Shown here: positions 1-12,200 of the stretch, piece by piece
How the letters are laid out: every line of letters begins with the position of its first letter
Position numbering within the stretch: the first letter of the stretch is position 1
NCBI GenBank assembly: GCA_029964075.1
Contig: CM057140.1
Coordinates: 13,782,643-13,846,642 of the forward strand
Origin: Patiria pectinifera
Taxonomy: Eukaryota > Echinodermata > Asteroidea > Valvatida > Asterinidae
Length of the DNA stretch: 64,000 nt
Direction of reading: 5' to 3'
Position numbers and translations under genes: made by a program
The notes under the pieces: generated by a model
Database searches by the model: none
Told to the model about the DNA's origin: nothing
What the model saw: the letters and a program-made list of their open reading frames with translations, nothing else

Positions 1-123
1 GTCCGACACTTTAGTTTAAACAGTCGTTCTTTTTAAAAAGAAAAAAGGCCTTGATTCCATAAATTACAACAACCTCTTTAAAAGAATGTAATTAAGATTT
101 CTTCACGAGGCTAACTCTACCAG

Positions 124-129
124 TTTATT
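124..129 (-). promoter_or_regulatory. Candidate polyadenylation signal of the GPCR gene
   Basis: AATAAA on the minus strand, about 300 bases past the GPCR stop codon. It fits a short 3' UTR. The rest of 1-425 is AT-rich and shows no other gene. Confidence 0.45.
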
Positions 130-425
130 CAATGGCACTCATCATTAAGCAAAACTAACATAGCAAAGACATCATTTCCGCAAGATTATTACCTTTTTAC
201 AAATTTATGGCATTATTAAAGAACTGAGGGACGTTGACTGTCTTTGACAAAACCCATCACGGCTTTTGCAATTATCCTGAAAATGAGCTGACTTAATTAT
301 TAATGACATCCTGAATACTGAGTTTAGAGACAGTGGCGTGCATGTTTCTGCTTTCATTGTAGCTGCCTTCTCAAATGATCTTTTGTCATGTGGTTTGTCA
401 CTTTTCCTTTAAAAAAGTCTTGCTA

Positions 426-1364
426 TTAGATATTCAACGGTGCAACGGTCGACCTTTTCAAACACGGGAGTCTCTCCGTAATAATCTTCTTCGCCGTTTG
501 GCGGTAAGCCTGGTTGAAGAGACAGTAAATAAACACGTTGAAGGCGCTGTTGGAATAAAGCAAGCAGACTGTTAGAAACCTGAGCCAGTCCGGACTGGCC
601 CAGCCTGTGAAACCCTCCACAATGCGCACCAAACCGAACGGCGTGTAACACACGGAAAATGTCAACGTTACCACGAGAAACGTCTTCAGCGCCTTGTGCT
701 CCCTGGCGACGTTGTTCCCCTGGTTCTGGTTACGGTTTTCTCGTAGCTCGTGTTGGCGACTGATGCGAATGATGCGATAGTATAGTCCTGTCATGACAAG
801 CGTTGGGAAAGTATCTATAAACAGAAGAGCAAGTATGTTCACCACGTTTGAATTGCTTCCCAAGAAACACATTGCTTGGCCGGGGAAATACTGTGCGTGC
901 ACTCCCCAAAACAGTGAAGTCAATGAACTAAGCAGAGAGAGTACCGACAGACTGACTACAAGTACGATAACGCGTCGTTTGGTGCACCATACGGGAAACT
1001 TGTACGGTTTTGTTATCGCGATGTAACGATCCACATTCAGGCAGATGATTGAGAACATTGACATAAAGAGAATTGTATTTTCACAGAAGAAGGCAATGGT
1101 GCATCCTATGTCACTATACGGCCACCGGTTAAGACCCGAAGCAACGCTGTTTAGAAGCGACAATAACCCAACGAGGAGGTCGTTCGCAGCCAACGTGGTC
1201 ATGAGGACCTTGGTGCTGTCGGCCAAGTTGGTCACGCGGCGCGTCACAGAGATCGAGAGAATATTGCCAGCTACAATCAGCAGTCCAAGGAAAACGATGA
1301 AGCAAGTCCGCAGAGCAATAAGAACTGGTGACAGTCCTGTACTGTTAGTTGATAAATCAGCCAT
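426..1364 (-). CDS. Class A (rhodopsin-like) GPCR, intronless, orphan
   Basis: A single 312-residue open frame encodes a complete seven-transmembrane receptor of the plasma membrane. Visible landmarks are an N-glycosylation site at N7, GN at 33-34 in TM1, LAAND with D62 in TM2, C88 at the top of TM3 and C166 in the second extracellular loop (expected disulfide), VDRY with the DRY motif at 112-114, CYTP at 239-242 in TM6 instead of CWxP, and NVFIY at 276-280 in TM7 instead of NPxxY. The third intracellular loop (about 203-227) is short and basic. The start context (A at -3, G at +4) is good. The family couples ligand binding to G proteins; the ligand cannot be read from the sequence. It resembles invertebrate orphan amine- or peptide-like receptors. 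It lies antisense to the dynein gene and probably inside one of its introns. Confidence 0.93.
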   Translation of the reverse strand: MADLSTNSTGLSPVLIALRTCFIVFLGLLIVAGNILSISVTRRVTNLADSTKVLMTTLAANDLLVGLLSLLNSVASGLNRWPYSDIGCTIAFFCENTILFMSMFSIICLNVDRYIAITKPYKFPVWCTKRRVIVLVVSLSVLSLLSSLTSLFWGVHAQYFPGQAMCFLGSNSNVVNILALLFIDTFPTLVMTGLYYRIIRISRQHELRENRNQNQGNNVAREHKALKTFLVVTLTFSVCYTPFGLVRIVEGFTGWASPDWLRFLTVCLLYSNSAFNVFIYCLFNQAYRQTAKKIITERLPCLKRSTVAPLNI

Positions 1365-1377
1365 TGTTAAACTCTAA

Positions 1378-3247
1378 ACACCGCAAATATTTTTTTTTTT
1401 ACAAAGCCAACAAATTCAACCAGTTTTCTTGCAGTTACTACCCTGCTCAGTTGTTACGGTCGTAGGTTGCGTTGCAAAAACAACAGTCCGTTGTAGCTTG
1501 TCCAGATATTGGCCATTTCTTGGACTCTCAAACACCACATCTATTCACAACTTTAACAACTCCGTGTAGTGTCTCGTGGTCACTCTCCAGTTCAGTTTTC
1601 ACGGTTGTAAGTTGCACATTCTTAAAACTCTCCGAGACTAAACATTGCAATTTTATCATCACAATTTTGAGGTCTGTTTGGCAACTTGTGAAGTCAAGAG
1701 AAATTTTGTGAAGTCGCAGGAAAACATTTGTTTCTTGCAGTCAAAAAGCACTGTAAGCAAAAGTAACAGGGGAACACTGACACAAAACTCCCCCTTGCCA
1801 AAACTCCAATCTCCAGCAGAACGTTTTACAGGCAGTTCCCTCTCGGACAGCCTCCCCAGGTTTTGCTCAGAAGCTCTGATGTCAGTGTCACAGCCAAACG
1901 CAATCAAACCTGCCACTGTATAGATGGCATGCTCATTTATATACACACAGCCTTGTACACTGTCTCAGATCTAGACTAAACCTGTAATTGATGTCCGTAG
2001 GACACTGTCTGTTACTTTGATTGCTTTGGTAATGCCCTCTCCATTTTCGGCAGACATTGATAACGTAAATTAATTAAGAAGTCCATTACCGACTCGTAGT
2101 CCCGCCACCATACAGCCTGTTTCATAAGGCTGAAAGCCTCCCAAAGGACTTCAAATAATAATTATGAAATTCACTTTCGTTTTCTTGTTATTCTCAATAC
2201 TTGTAAATGTTGATTAATGTATACAATGTAGCGCATATTGTTTTGTGTGTGTTTATGTTTATTCTAATTCTTAGAATTTTTTATTAAAAAAAAAATTCTT
2301 ACAAAGACAGCTTAAACCTTAAAATTTTGATGGAAGATTTCTCCTCTAAATTCCACGCTACTTAATTCCTCTGTGGCCTAAGTCATTTTTCACTGTCGTT
2401 TTCAACCTTTCTCGGAATCTGTGATCTGTTTTTTTTTAACCCTAAAACACACTAAAAAAACACCTCACATTTCCTTAACATTGTGGTGCATTTAAGTTTA
2501 AAGGCTGTGGACAAACAGAACACGTCGGCATCAATTAAGTGCCTTCGATGAGGATGAATAGGCTTCTTATTTTCTCAAACGTTGCCACTGGTTACCGGTA
2601 AACTGTGGATCTGCAGTTTGCAGTGGCGTGGTGCGGACTACCGTGCATCGCCTTGGTTACACTTCACCACTTTAATTATTTAAGCTTCCATAGTAAATTT
2701 GCCAGGTTGTAAATCCTAAGTGTTACTTCAGAACTATGTACTCACGACAGTGGTTTCCCGTGAAAAAAAAAAATCCGGTTTGCATTTTTCATTTAAACTT
2801 AGAACAGCTACCTAGAAAATGTTAATATCTGGCCGGAAATTTGTTTGGTACAATGATTAATTTGGATGACAAATTGTGTTCATGTTGATCGTTTAGTTGT
2901 AGCTTCATCCCACAAAAGTAGAGATTCTCATATGCGGCTGTTTACATGGTTTAGACAAATGAGAAGTTTGACTGATTGTTAATTTTTTATTTTATTTTTT
3001 AATCAGAATTCAGGTTACAGCACTTTCGGAAAAGCATTATGTTGGTTCGAAATTTTATTTACGATAATCTGTAAATTGTTTAGGTCAATGTTTCAGTCTG
3101 ACTCGTATTGGCCAAAATTTGTGAAATTTCGTCCTTCCTGCTCTCAGGTTAGCAATTTGTTATCTTTGTAAGGGTACTCGGTTGGGATTCGAACCCGCAC
3201 CAATTGTGCCGAGTGATCTGACTTGATGTTCTCTTTTTCCCCCCAAG
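1378..3247. other. Non-coding stretch between GPCR start and first visible dynein exon
   Basis: AT-rich sequence with only short frames that have no recognisable protein. It holds the GPCR upstream region, A/T homopolymers and, near 3180-3200, a tRNA-like B box on the minus strand (a SINE remnant). It is read as part of the dynein intron that precedes the exon at 3248. Confidence 0.6.
1936..1943 (-). promoter_or_regulatory. TATA-like box upstream of the GPCR
   Basis: The minus strand reads TATATAAA here, about 570 bases upstream of the GPCR start codon. It could place transcription start near 1905 with a 5' UTR of about 540 bases. No spliced leader exon can be shown. This rests on motif and position only. 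Confidence 0.3.
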
Positions 3248-6200
3248 GCTCTTGGGCCGGCCATGAAGCGGCACTTCCCCAACACCCTGATTGACCCCAT
3301 GAAGTTCTTTGTCTCTCGGGTCAAGACCAACCTCCACATTATCATCTGCGTGCCTCCGACGGAAAGACTGCTTCGTATTGCCCCCAGGTGAGTGGTCAGA
3401 GTTGTGACCGAGACGATCATAATTCAGTCATTACTCATCGTAAGTCAGATCACAAGTTAATCATAAGTTAATGACTAATTGACCACAAGACAATCACAGG
3501 TCAATCTTAAGTCAATCTTAAGTCAGTCACAAGTCAATCACAGGTCAGTCACAAGTCAATCTCATGTCAGTCACAAGTCAATCTTAAGTCAGTCACAAGT
3601 CAATCACAAGTCAGTCACAAGTCAATCTCATGTCAGTCACAAGTCAATCTTAAGTCAATCACAAGATTATCAGCAGTCATAAGTCACTCTCACATTTTTA
3701 GTCACAAGTTACATTAAAAGTCGGGTCCCAAGTAATGGGATGAACATGGACAAAGAAAGGCCTTTGTAAAATAGAACATTTAGATGGCTTGTCGCTTGAA
3801 ATGAGACTTGATGAATTGGGATGACTTGTGATGATCTGTGATTGACTTGTGATTGGCTTGTGATGGACTTGTGATGACTTGCCAATGACTTGTGATAACT
3901 TGTGATTGACTTGTGATGACTTGTGATGACTTGTGATGACTTGTGATGACTTGTGATTGACTAGTGATTGACTGGAGATTACTTATGGTGACTTGTGATT
4001 GGCTTATGGTGACTTGTGATTGGCTTATGATGACTTGTGATGCATTGTGATAACTTGTGATGAATTGCAAAGACTTGTAATATTAAACTGTGACTGACTT
4101 TCGTGATGATTAACTTGTGATTATTGGAAAACAAACTAAACAATTCAGCTTTTTCGTCTCACCTGTTTTTGTAGCGAGTATCCAGGCCTTGTGACCGGCA
4201 TGCAGATGAACTGGATGTGTGATTGGTCCCAGAGTGCACTGCTCGGCGAAGCCACCTACTTCATACACAAGCACACTTTAGCCAAAGACAGCACGCCCGA
4301 AACAAGGTCAGTAATAACGAAAGTCTTAAGCTCTAGTTCCTAATGCTACGAAGCGTATAAATTTGGCTAGTAACTTTTGCTGATCAGTGTTTGCTGCTTG
4401 TCACTTAACTTTGTTGACGATATTTTTTGCTGGGCAGTTCAGTGAAACTAGCCCAGAAATTTGCTTAGCACGTAATATATTTGCTTGGCAGAAACTGGTC
4501 ACCATCCAAAATGCCATAGGATATGTGTTTCTTATAACTGGTTCCCAACTAGTTCTTGCTTAGCAGATTAATTTGATAAGCAGTATTTTTTTGCCTGGCA
4601 CTTCCACAAAATCTAGGCCCACGAAACTAACCTTCTAAGTTGCCTACCTCACCCGTTTTTGAAAAAAGGAAAACTTTTGCAACGCAATCAAAATATTCTT
4701 GTCACTGAAGACAAAACTTGTGGCTTCGGAAGGAACGGATAGATTTTGTTGGTCATATTACTCAAACTCTTTGATTTAGAACATATTTCATTCTCGAACG
4801 GAATTTACATTTTAGAAAAATTTGAAACATATTTTTTTTTCCTTCTTCAGGGAGAAACTGGTATCCTGCCTGTCCAACATCCACAGCTTCATACTGCACG
4901 ACTGTAATCAGATCCCGTGGGCGGGGGAAACCAGTGACACCGTCCAGATCACCACGCTCAAGATCCACGGCAAGAAGGAGGCCATCAAGGTGCAGACGCT
5001 GGACGTGCCCAACCTGCCGTACACTAAACTCATCATGAAGGAACGCATCAAGGTAAGGCCAGATTCCACCTACTTTGTCTCTGAATTTTTTTATTTTTTT
5101 TTCTACTTTAATGCAAGCAGGGAAATCCTCAGTTATAGCTGTTGATTAATCTTGTCAGATTGCACAGCGCCCTCTTTTGTGTAGGCGCAGGGCCAATGGC
5201 TGCTAGAGAGGGGATGGAGTTGTGAATTTGTTGAAAGAATTCAATATTAGGTTTTGCCCTTCACCAATGTATAAACATTGTATACTCGGTGTGTTACTCC
5301 CCGAGTGAAAGTGAGAAAAAATCGCTTGGGTGGGACTCGAACCCACGACCTCCTGCTTGCTAGAGCAGACGTCTTACCACTCAACCACCGAGCTTCAACC
5401 ACTCTGGAAAGCAGGGAAATTCTTGGAAATGAGTTTCCAATTTTCCAGTCGGGGAAAATCAGAGGATTTGGGGAAAAAAAGATCAAGCAAAACTCAGGGA
5501 ATTTGGCGGTGACCCAAAAAAGGAAAGGTTTTTTTCATTTTGGTGTATGTGCGTCTTGTGCAATGTGTGCAAGTTGAGTTCATTGACTGACTGACAGTGG
5601 TGGCTTTTTAGTGTTCATGCAGTGTGAATATTATCAGTATCTTAGTTGCTTTCTGGCAACCTCCTCTTGACTTCCCAGCAACCTTCTTAAATTGAAATAA
5701 TTTCTTGTGGAATTTGGGAAATTTCTCAGGGAAATATTACGGAAAACTTGCGGAATTTTGCTTTCCAAAAGTGCTGGGAACGGTGATATTGATAATTTGT
5801 GATGGTCCCTAATTAAGACACTTGTTTGGAGGGAATCAAGCGGTTAAGGTGTCGTGAACGTCTTGTCTCTTTCTCCAGTTGAATCACCGTGACCCCAACA
5901 TGCCAGGCAAGCATGAGATCTTCATGGGTCCCCGTACCTTCCGTCGATTCCTGGACTGCTTCCGCTACATCTACAGCACCAAGGGCAAAGAGAACACCGC
6001 CAAAGTGGGGCAGCTCAGGTGAACTTGCCTCAATATCAACCCTCCCCAAAAATAAAGAAACTAAAAAGAAAATGAGACTGTTCATAGAAAACTACACTCA
6101 ACCAAAACAGAAAGTCCTCCCTTCCAATACTTTTTGTGTAACTCCAAAAACTTCTGAGCTCAGGTGGACTTGCCTCAAAATCAACCCTTCCCAAAAATAA

Positions 6201-9200
6201 ACAAACCAAAAACAAACTAAGACTGTTACAAAACTATAACGAATCATAAATACATAATAGTGATGTAAGATTAACCTCTGAGTCTATTTCTCGTTTGTTC
6301 TTAGGTTTTCAAATTTTTCAAAATTTATAAAAGTTGCTACTGAATAAGATCAATACTCAGTCGGATTCGTGAAATGGGGTTCCATATTGGAACTAAATTT
6401 GAATGTAAAGCCTTGATAATAAAATCCAGAGTTATAAAAAAAATCCAACTGAAATTAGGAAAATAGCAGGAAAAAAATATGAAAAACTTGTATAATGTGC
6501 TGGGCCCTTGCTATTCATTACAAAGTGATACCACTCGATGCTGTGTACAATGTTGACTTCCGTGCATGATGTATTACTGATAAAGCCGCATTTCTACCAC
6601 CGATTCATTTCTGTATTTTGGATCGCTCACATTGTAAGAAACTTTCTGCCAATGTTCTGCCTGCATCCTTCTGACCCGCAGTTCACCATCAGATGTGGTC
6701 AATTCTGGAAAATTCGTGAAGCTTTCTTGCAAAAAGCAAAGAAAGATGAGGCTTGCGTTTTCTGATTTTTAAACGCTAATTCACCAACTTCCGTGTGCCC
6801 CACAGGAAAGCCCTGTCCTGCCTGGCCCGCACCCAGCAGGACACCCTGGCCAAGAAGCGTGACATCAAGCAGCTGCAGGTGGAGTACGAGCAGGCCAGCG
6901 AGAAGGTTGCCTCCCTGCTCTCAAGCCTGACGCTGCGGGCAACCGTCCTGGAGAAGACCAAGGCGCAGTTTGACGAGGCCGGCAACAGCCTGAGCGCTTT
7001 CTTGCAGATGCACGAGGTTGAGAGCGACGAAGAGATAGAGGACGAACTGCTTGCAGCTGGTGGGTCTTTGCTTGACCCTTATGCACACTTGATAGAGGGC
7101 GCTATACTCAATTGTTCTTTGGATTGGTTATGCATTGCTGCCTCCTTATTTCAGTTTCAGTGCCTATTTAAGCAATTTGAGGCCTGTAAAAAAGGACTTT
7201 CCAGAAGAGAGAAAATATTGCTTAGCAAAAGTTGTGCTAAGCAAAAAAAGCTGAGAACCGAAAAATGATATAAACCTTGCATGACCTTTTGGCTGGTAAC
7301 CCATTTTTTTGCTAAGCAAATATTTTCTGTGCTCACCATATTTCTGTGCTTAGCAGTTCTGTGAAATGGGCCCCTGATTTCAGTTTCAATTTCATGCAGT
7401 TTTACTTTTATTTTCTTGAGGGAGTTTCCAGACTCATTTGAATGCCTGTGGGGTTTTTTTTTTGAGGAAATGTCCATGCAGATAAATATTGAAAATGTTT
7501 CTTCTTGATTTTTCAGAGGAGAGAGATGAGTACGACAAGGAGTTTGAGAGGATGCGACAGGAGAATCTACAGTCTCGTAAGATGGCGATTGATGAGGAGC
7601 TGGAGTTGGCCATCAAGAAGGTTGTAGATTGCCGGCAGGTCTTACAGAAGGCCAGGGACCAGGTATTGTCCATAACTTCCTTGAATATTTGACCAATTTC
7701 TTAAGCCTCATCTCATTACACTTTGACCTATCAAAACCATCAGTGCGCTACCAATGTAAGTCTGACACATGTGCACCTATATGTGGTATTGCTGATTTCT
7801 CATGTTGTTTTACCCAAAAAAAATGCATGTGGCTTGGTGTAGCACAATTTTTCTTGTCTTTCAATTCTGTAACTGGGTTCGAATCCTACCCGAGCCATCA
7901 TACGTTGGGTTTTACCTGATTCCATTGGTTTCTAAGAAATGTCATTCTGGGCTTGTCCTGATCACTGTTATTCCCTTTCTGATCTTCTTCCAAAAGGACC
8001 ATTGAGGAAATAAGTTAAACAACTTTGGAGCTATCTAAGTCAAAAGTCAAATAATGGACAAATACATGCAAGCTTTTGGTCATGGTTTCTTCAGGTGATC
8101 CACTGGCGGGAGAAAGTTGACCGTTCCTGCATCGAGCGTCTCAAGTCCTTCCAGAACCCGCCACAGATCGTCCTCCAAGTCATGGAGATGGTCATGGCGT
8201 TGCTCGGCAAGAACAAGCCCCTCAGGCAGCACTCGGACCGATCAGAGAAAGTGCCCAACGAAGACGCCTCAGTCCTTTCCGGAAGACATTCGAGTATGTC
8301 GTCGCCCAGTCCCAAGAGCCCAACCAAGCCCCACCGCACGCCAAGTAAGTTGCTGGCTTCTGTTAGATTTTGATTTTATGCAGTTCACATGTGTTTGATT
8401 TGTTCTGAAATGTTTTGGCACATTTTGATGATTGTTTTGTACGGGCTCTGTGCACAGCTACCTATGACAGCCAGTGTCTAAGGATGCGCTGTAGACCTAA
8501 TTTTCATGATGTCATAACGACTATGTCTTAATTGTCACTTCAAAGTGAATGGCCATGCAGTAAGCGAAAAGTAATATTGATGTATGCTTTGAGAGCGCTG
8601 GCATGGACTAAATGTCGCACAAAACGTTACGTCACAAATTGATCAGTAGCGCCATTTCTGCTGTGTGTTAGTACAAGGGTGTAATTCTACTATGAGCAGA
8701 TAATGCGTTTTGTGTACAATTACATGGAAATTAGTCATGCGCAGTCTATGTAATAAGCGTATGCGAATCTGTGTGCACAGTCGCGATGCATCCATCATGC
8801 ACTCTCGTGCTGATCAAACAGCGCCACCTATAGTTTGTGCGCAGAGTCCGTATCGATCTCATTTTTGTTTGATATTTTGGAGTCCAGCAAATTTCACCCA
8901 TGCTCCAAGCATGATTGTTGAGTGACTTCCTTCACTGAGTTGAGCATGTTCCCTTTTTTTTTCCTTCTCATATTGCACATTCCTTAGGAAATCCAATTTT
9001 TGTTTTAAAAAAGGAACATTTTGATTCAGAAAATTGGAAATTAACTTGAATGTTAGCATGACAATTACTCCCAATACCACACTTTTGTGGCACAGAAAGC
9101 ATAAGTACCAGCAACTTTTTTACTAGGGAATATATTGTGGTAAAGTACACTGCTCAAGAACAGAAGCAACATACTTTTTCTAAATAATCACCTTGTTTGA

Positions 9201-12200
9201 CAGTTGAGTTTAGAAACCATAATACAAGTTGTGGCATAGTAGTTTTTTTCTTTAAATACCCAAGCCACTGTTCCTTAGGCTACCGTACAAATCCTGGGTA
9301 AGCAGCAAAAGTGCTAGTTGATTGACTAAGAATTGCTAAAGAATTTTTAAAAAGTTGTCAAAAACTGAAAACCCTGTTTTGTATTCGCGCAACAAAAAAT
9401 TATTCCCCAAGTCTTGTCATTACAGGGAAGACCCGACCAGCACCATCAAAGTATTTGAGCTACTCCTCAGGTAGACTAAGAAAAACATATAAACTACCAT
9501 CTTCCAGTCACATGTCAGTCACATGATCATATCAGGTGCTACTTCTCGGTTTAAGGGGACTCCCCAGTCTCGATCAGTCATTGATGTTACAATCTGTGTA
9601 AGCGCAGAAACGTGCTTAGTACAGAAAATATGTGCTTAGCAAAAACAGGTTACCAGCCAAACTGTCATGCACTGTGTACAGCTTGCAACTGGTACTCAGT
9701 TTATTCCTGCTTAACATGAAAATTTGCTTAGCGAAACTTGTGCTCAGCGAAAAATGATGTCATAAGCTTAGCCAAGGTCAGCCGAGTACTGGTTACAGTT
9801 CATGTATATCATATGACCTTTTGGCTGGTAACCTGTAATGTTATAAGCAGGGGACAGTACGACTGACTGAGATTTTGTGGAGACTTTAAACCTTTTAAGA
9901 GAAGAGATACATTAGCTGTAGTCACTCATAAATGAAATCATTCAAAATTGATAACATGCTGTCATCAATTCATTGCAGTTCAGTGCATAACAAACATCAT
10001 CGTTTTATTTCATACATAAAGAAGTCATGAAGGATTTAGCACATAAGAACCTTTTTCCAGAAATTCAGAATATTTTAATGGTCTTGTATACTTTTAGCCT
10101 TAATGCTAAGCTTGGAGCAACTGTTTTGTAGCATCACAGAATGAATCCCCAAACCTTTGGGTTGTATAGAGTACCGAAGTGTGACGTCATTTAGAACCAG
10201 AAAGTGTAGTGCAAACGAATGGAGTACGCGTTTTGGTTCAAGGACTGAATCACGCGCTAAGGTCTTTTACACACATTTTTTTGCATGATGTATTCACTTC
10301 AGTACTCTATAGACTCAGGATTTAAACCTTGAGCTTTGGGGGGGGGGGGGGAGGGGGGAGATTTTTCTGTTGGGGGAGGTACACTGTAGTACAATTTTCA
10401 TAGGCAATTTACCCCCATTTCGCTTTAATGAGTATGTGAAACAGCGCCCTCGCAAGTCAATGCACAAAGCCAATACTCAAAATGATGGGCACATCCACAC
10501 AAAATCATTCATTCATGGGTATTATGATATTTTTTTTAGCCTCGTTAACATATTTACATTCATCTAGGCATGACATTTTGTCACCTGCTTTAATAAGAAG
10601 ATCCATGTTTTATATCCACTCACCATAAACTATTTAATCGCATGTTACAAAGGTATGATCCATGTTGTCGACAGTATTGTGGAGTGTCTAGATGCATAAA
10701 ATGAACATCGGCAACATTTTATTCAATGGTTTTTATTTTAACAGATAGAAGTGACAACTGCTGTAGAGCACCAGCAGAAATGACCTCGAATATTTAAGTT
10801 TAGAATTGTGGTAAATACGATTGCACTTGTTGAAGCTGAAGACACAGTCATGAAATTTACGAAAGTATTTTATGTACGTACTTAAAAGCCACTTACCAGA
10901 GTTCTTTTAGTTGAAGTCAGACGTCCCAGTGTGACACTTAGTTTGTCTGTTGGGCAATTCCATAAAATCCAATTCTGTGCCCTAGTTTGGTCTGTAATTG
11001 TTTTCTACTCAATAGATGTCACATTAGTGATGTATCTTACATTCACTGGTCCAACGGCAGCTCATTAAAGTGTCTGATAATATGCACCTCCGAATTTACG
11101 GAATTGCCCTGTTGCATGTTTGCATTAACACAAATCAAACACCCACTCTGACACACCTGTGTTATGTACTGGCCCCAAATTAGCTATATATTGCTTAGCT
11201 GAGAATCAGTTGGGAACCAGTTGGAAGCGGTAGAACAACGCATGACACTTCGGCTGGTTACCAGTTTCTTAGCGTACATTTATGCTTAGCGTATGTTTAT
11301 GCTTATCATGAAGCCCCGTCTGTCCACCAATTTTGTTTGCATGATGCAGCATGGCATGCTAGATATTGACTCACTGTTCATGATCACTTTTTATTCTCCC
11401 GTCCTATCATTCTTCATTTTTCCTTTTTATTTTCTCATTTTCATCTTCTCTTTCTTGTCCGTTTTCCTCCTTGAAATCTTCCCCTTGCCTGCACTGTACC
11501 ACTCTCTGTGGCACCGACACATACCCTGCATGAACACCTTTTCTGTTGTCACCATGAAAAAGGAGAGAGCGTTGTCACCAAATCCAGTAAGTTCTGTTAT
11601 TTTGCACTCCCAAATATTTTAGTTTCCATTTTTTTTGGTATCAACGCTTTCAAACATTTTGATTTCAGTAATTTACAATTTGCACTCCTTTTCCTTGATT
11701 TGTAATTTTTCAAAAATTGTTTTCTTCCTATAAGTTTTGTGCTCGCTTTATCTCAAAAATTACCATCACCATACATTTCCCACGAAAATCAGGGTTAAAT
11801 CAAGAGTATTTTCCCTCTGGAGCAATGCGGTTGTCTAAACGACATAAAGCTCAGATCAATCACATGACTCGATCTGGAGAGTTAAGGTTTGCAGTTATTC
11901 GCAGGGATTATTTGAGAAGTCTTCAAAAGATGGAGCATTTCTTTATCTTTTACTTTATTTACATCTCCCTTCTCAAACCAATCAAACAATTAACCAATCG
12001 ACAAACCAACAAACCAACCATTCGCAGAGTCCAAGGACCAGCTGACGGACAAACAGAAGTGGAAGCAGATGCAGAACATCCTGAACGACTCGGTCAGGTT
12101 CGTGGAGACCCTCCAGGGAGTGGACTGGGAGAACGGACTGGACCCTAACATCCGGCTGAACGTGGAGCACTACCTGCCCAAGCCCAAGGGAGACGGGGAA

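Larger units (their letters stand above)
3248..6018 (+). other. Dynein exons 1-4 in window: end of AAA4 and lead-in to the stalk
   Basis: Residues 1-205 of the visible part. FFVSRVKTNLHIIICVPPTE matches the AAA4 strand that in other dyneins reads like 'LHIVLCMSP'. A tryptophan-containing stretch (MNWMCDWS) matches the conserved W..W region after it. FMGPRTFRRFLDCFRYIYS replaces the usual 'PxxYLELIxxF' that leads into stalk helix CC1. The AAA4 P-loop, if there is one, lies upstream of the window. Confidence 0.8.
8345..12027 (+). other. Long dynein intron (3.7 kb) with dispersed repeats
   Basis: Contents: two copies of the GCTTAGCA family (near 9590-9845 and 11165-11310), a 147-bp terminal-inverted-repeat element (10165-10311), a G homopolymer run near 10338-10361, and a CTCF-like motif near 8819-8833. 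No gene is seen. Confidence 0.6.

Noticed and set aside
1472-1923. Short plus-strand frames upstream of the GPCR as dynein exons
   Set aside because: Their composition is unlike the GC-rich dynein exons and no dynein motif is present.
3479-4070. Open frames rich in Ser, Gln and His on both strands
   Set aside because: They are read-through of the 11-bp minisatellite, which has no stop in some frames. No exon signals support them.
5245-5400. Functional tRNA gene
   Set aside because: A and B boxes are good, but the acceptor stem does not pair and the same sequence with a shared tail occurs elsewhere, so it is a SINE.
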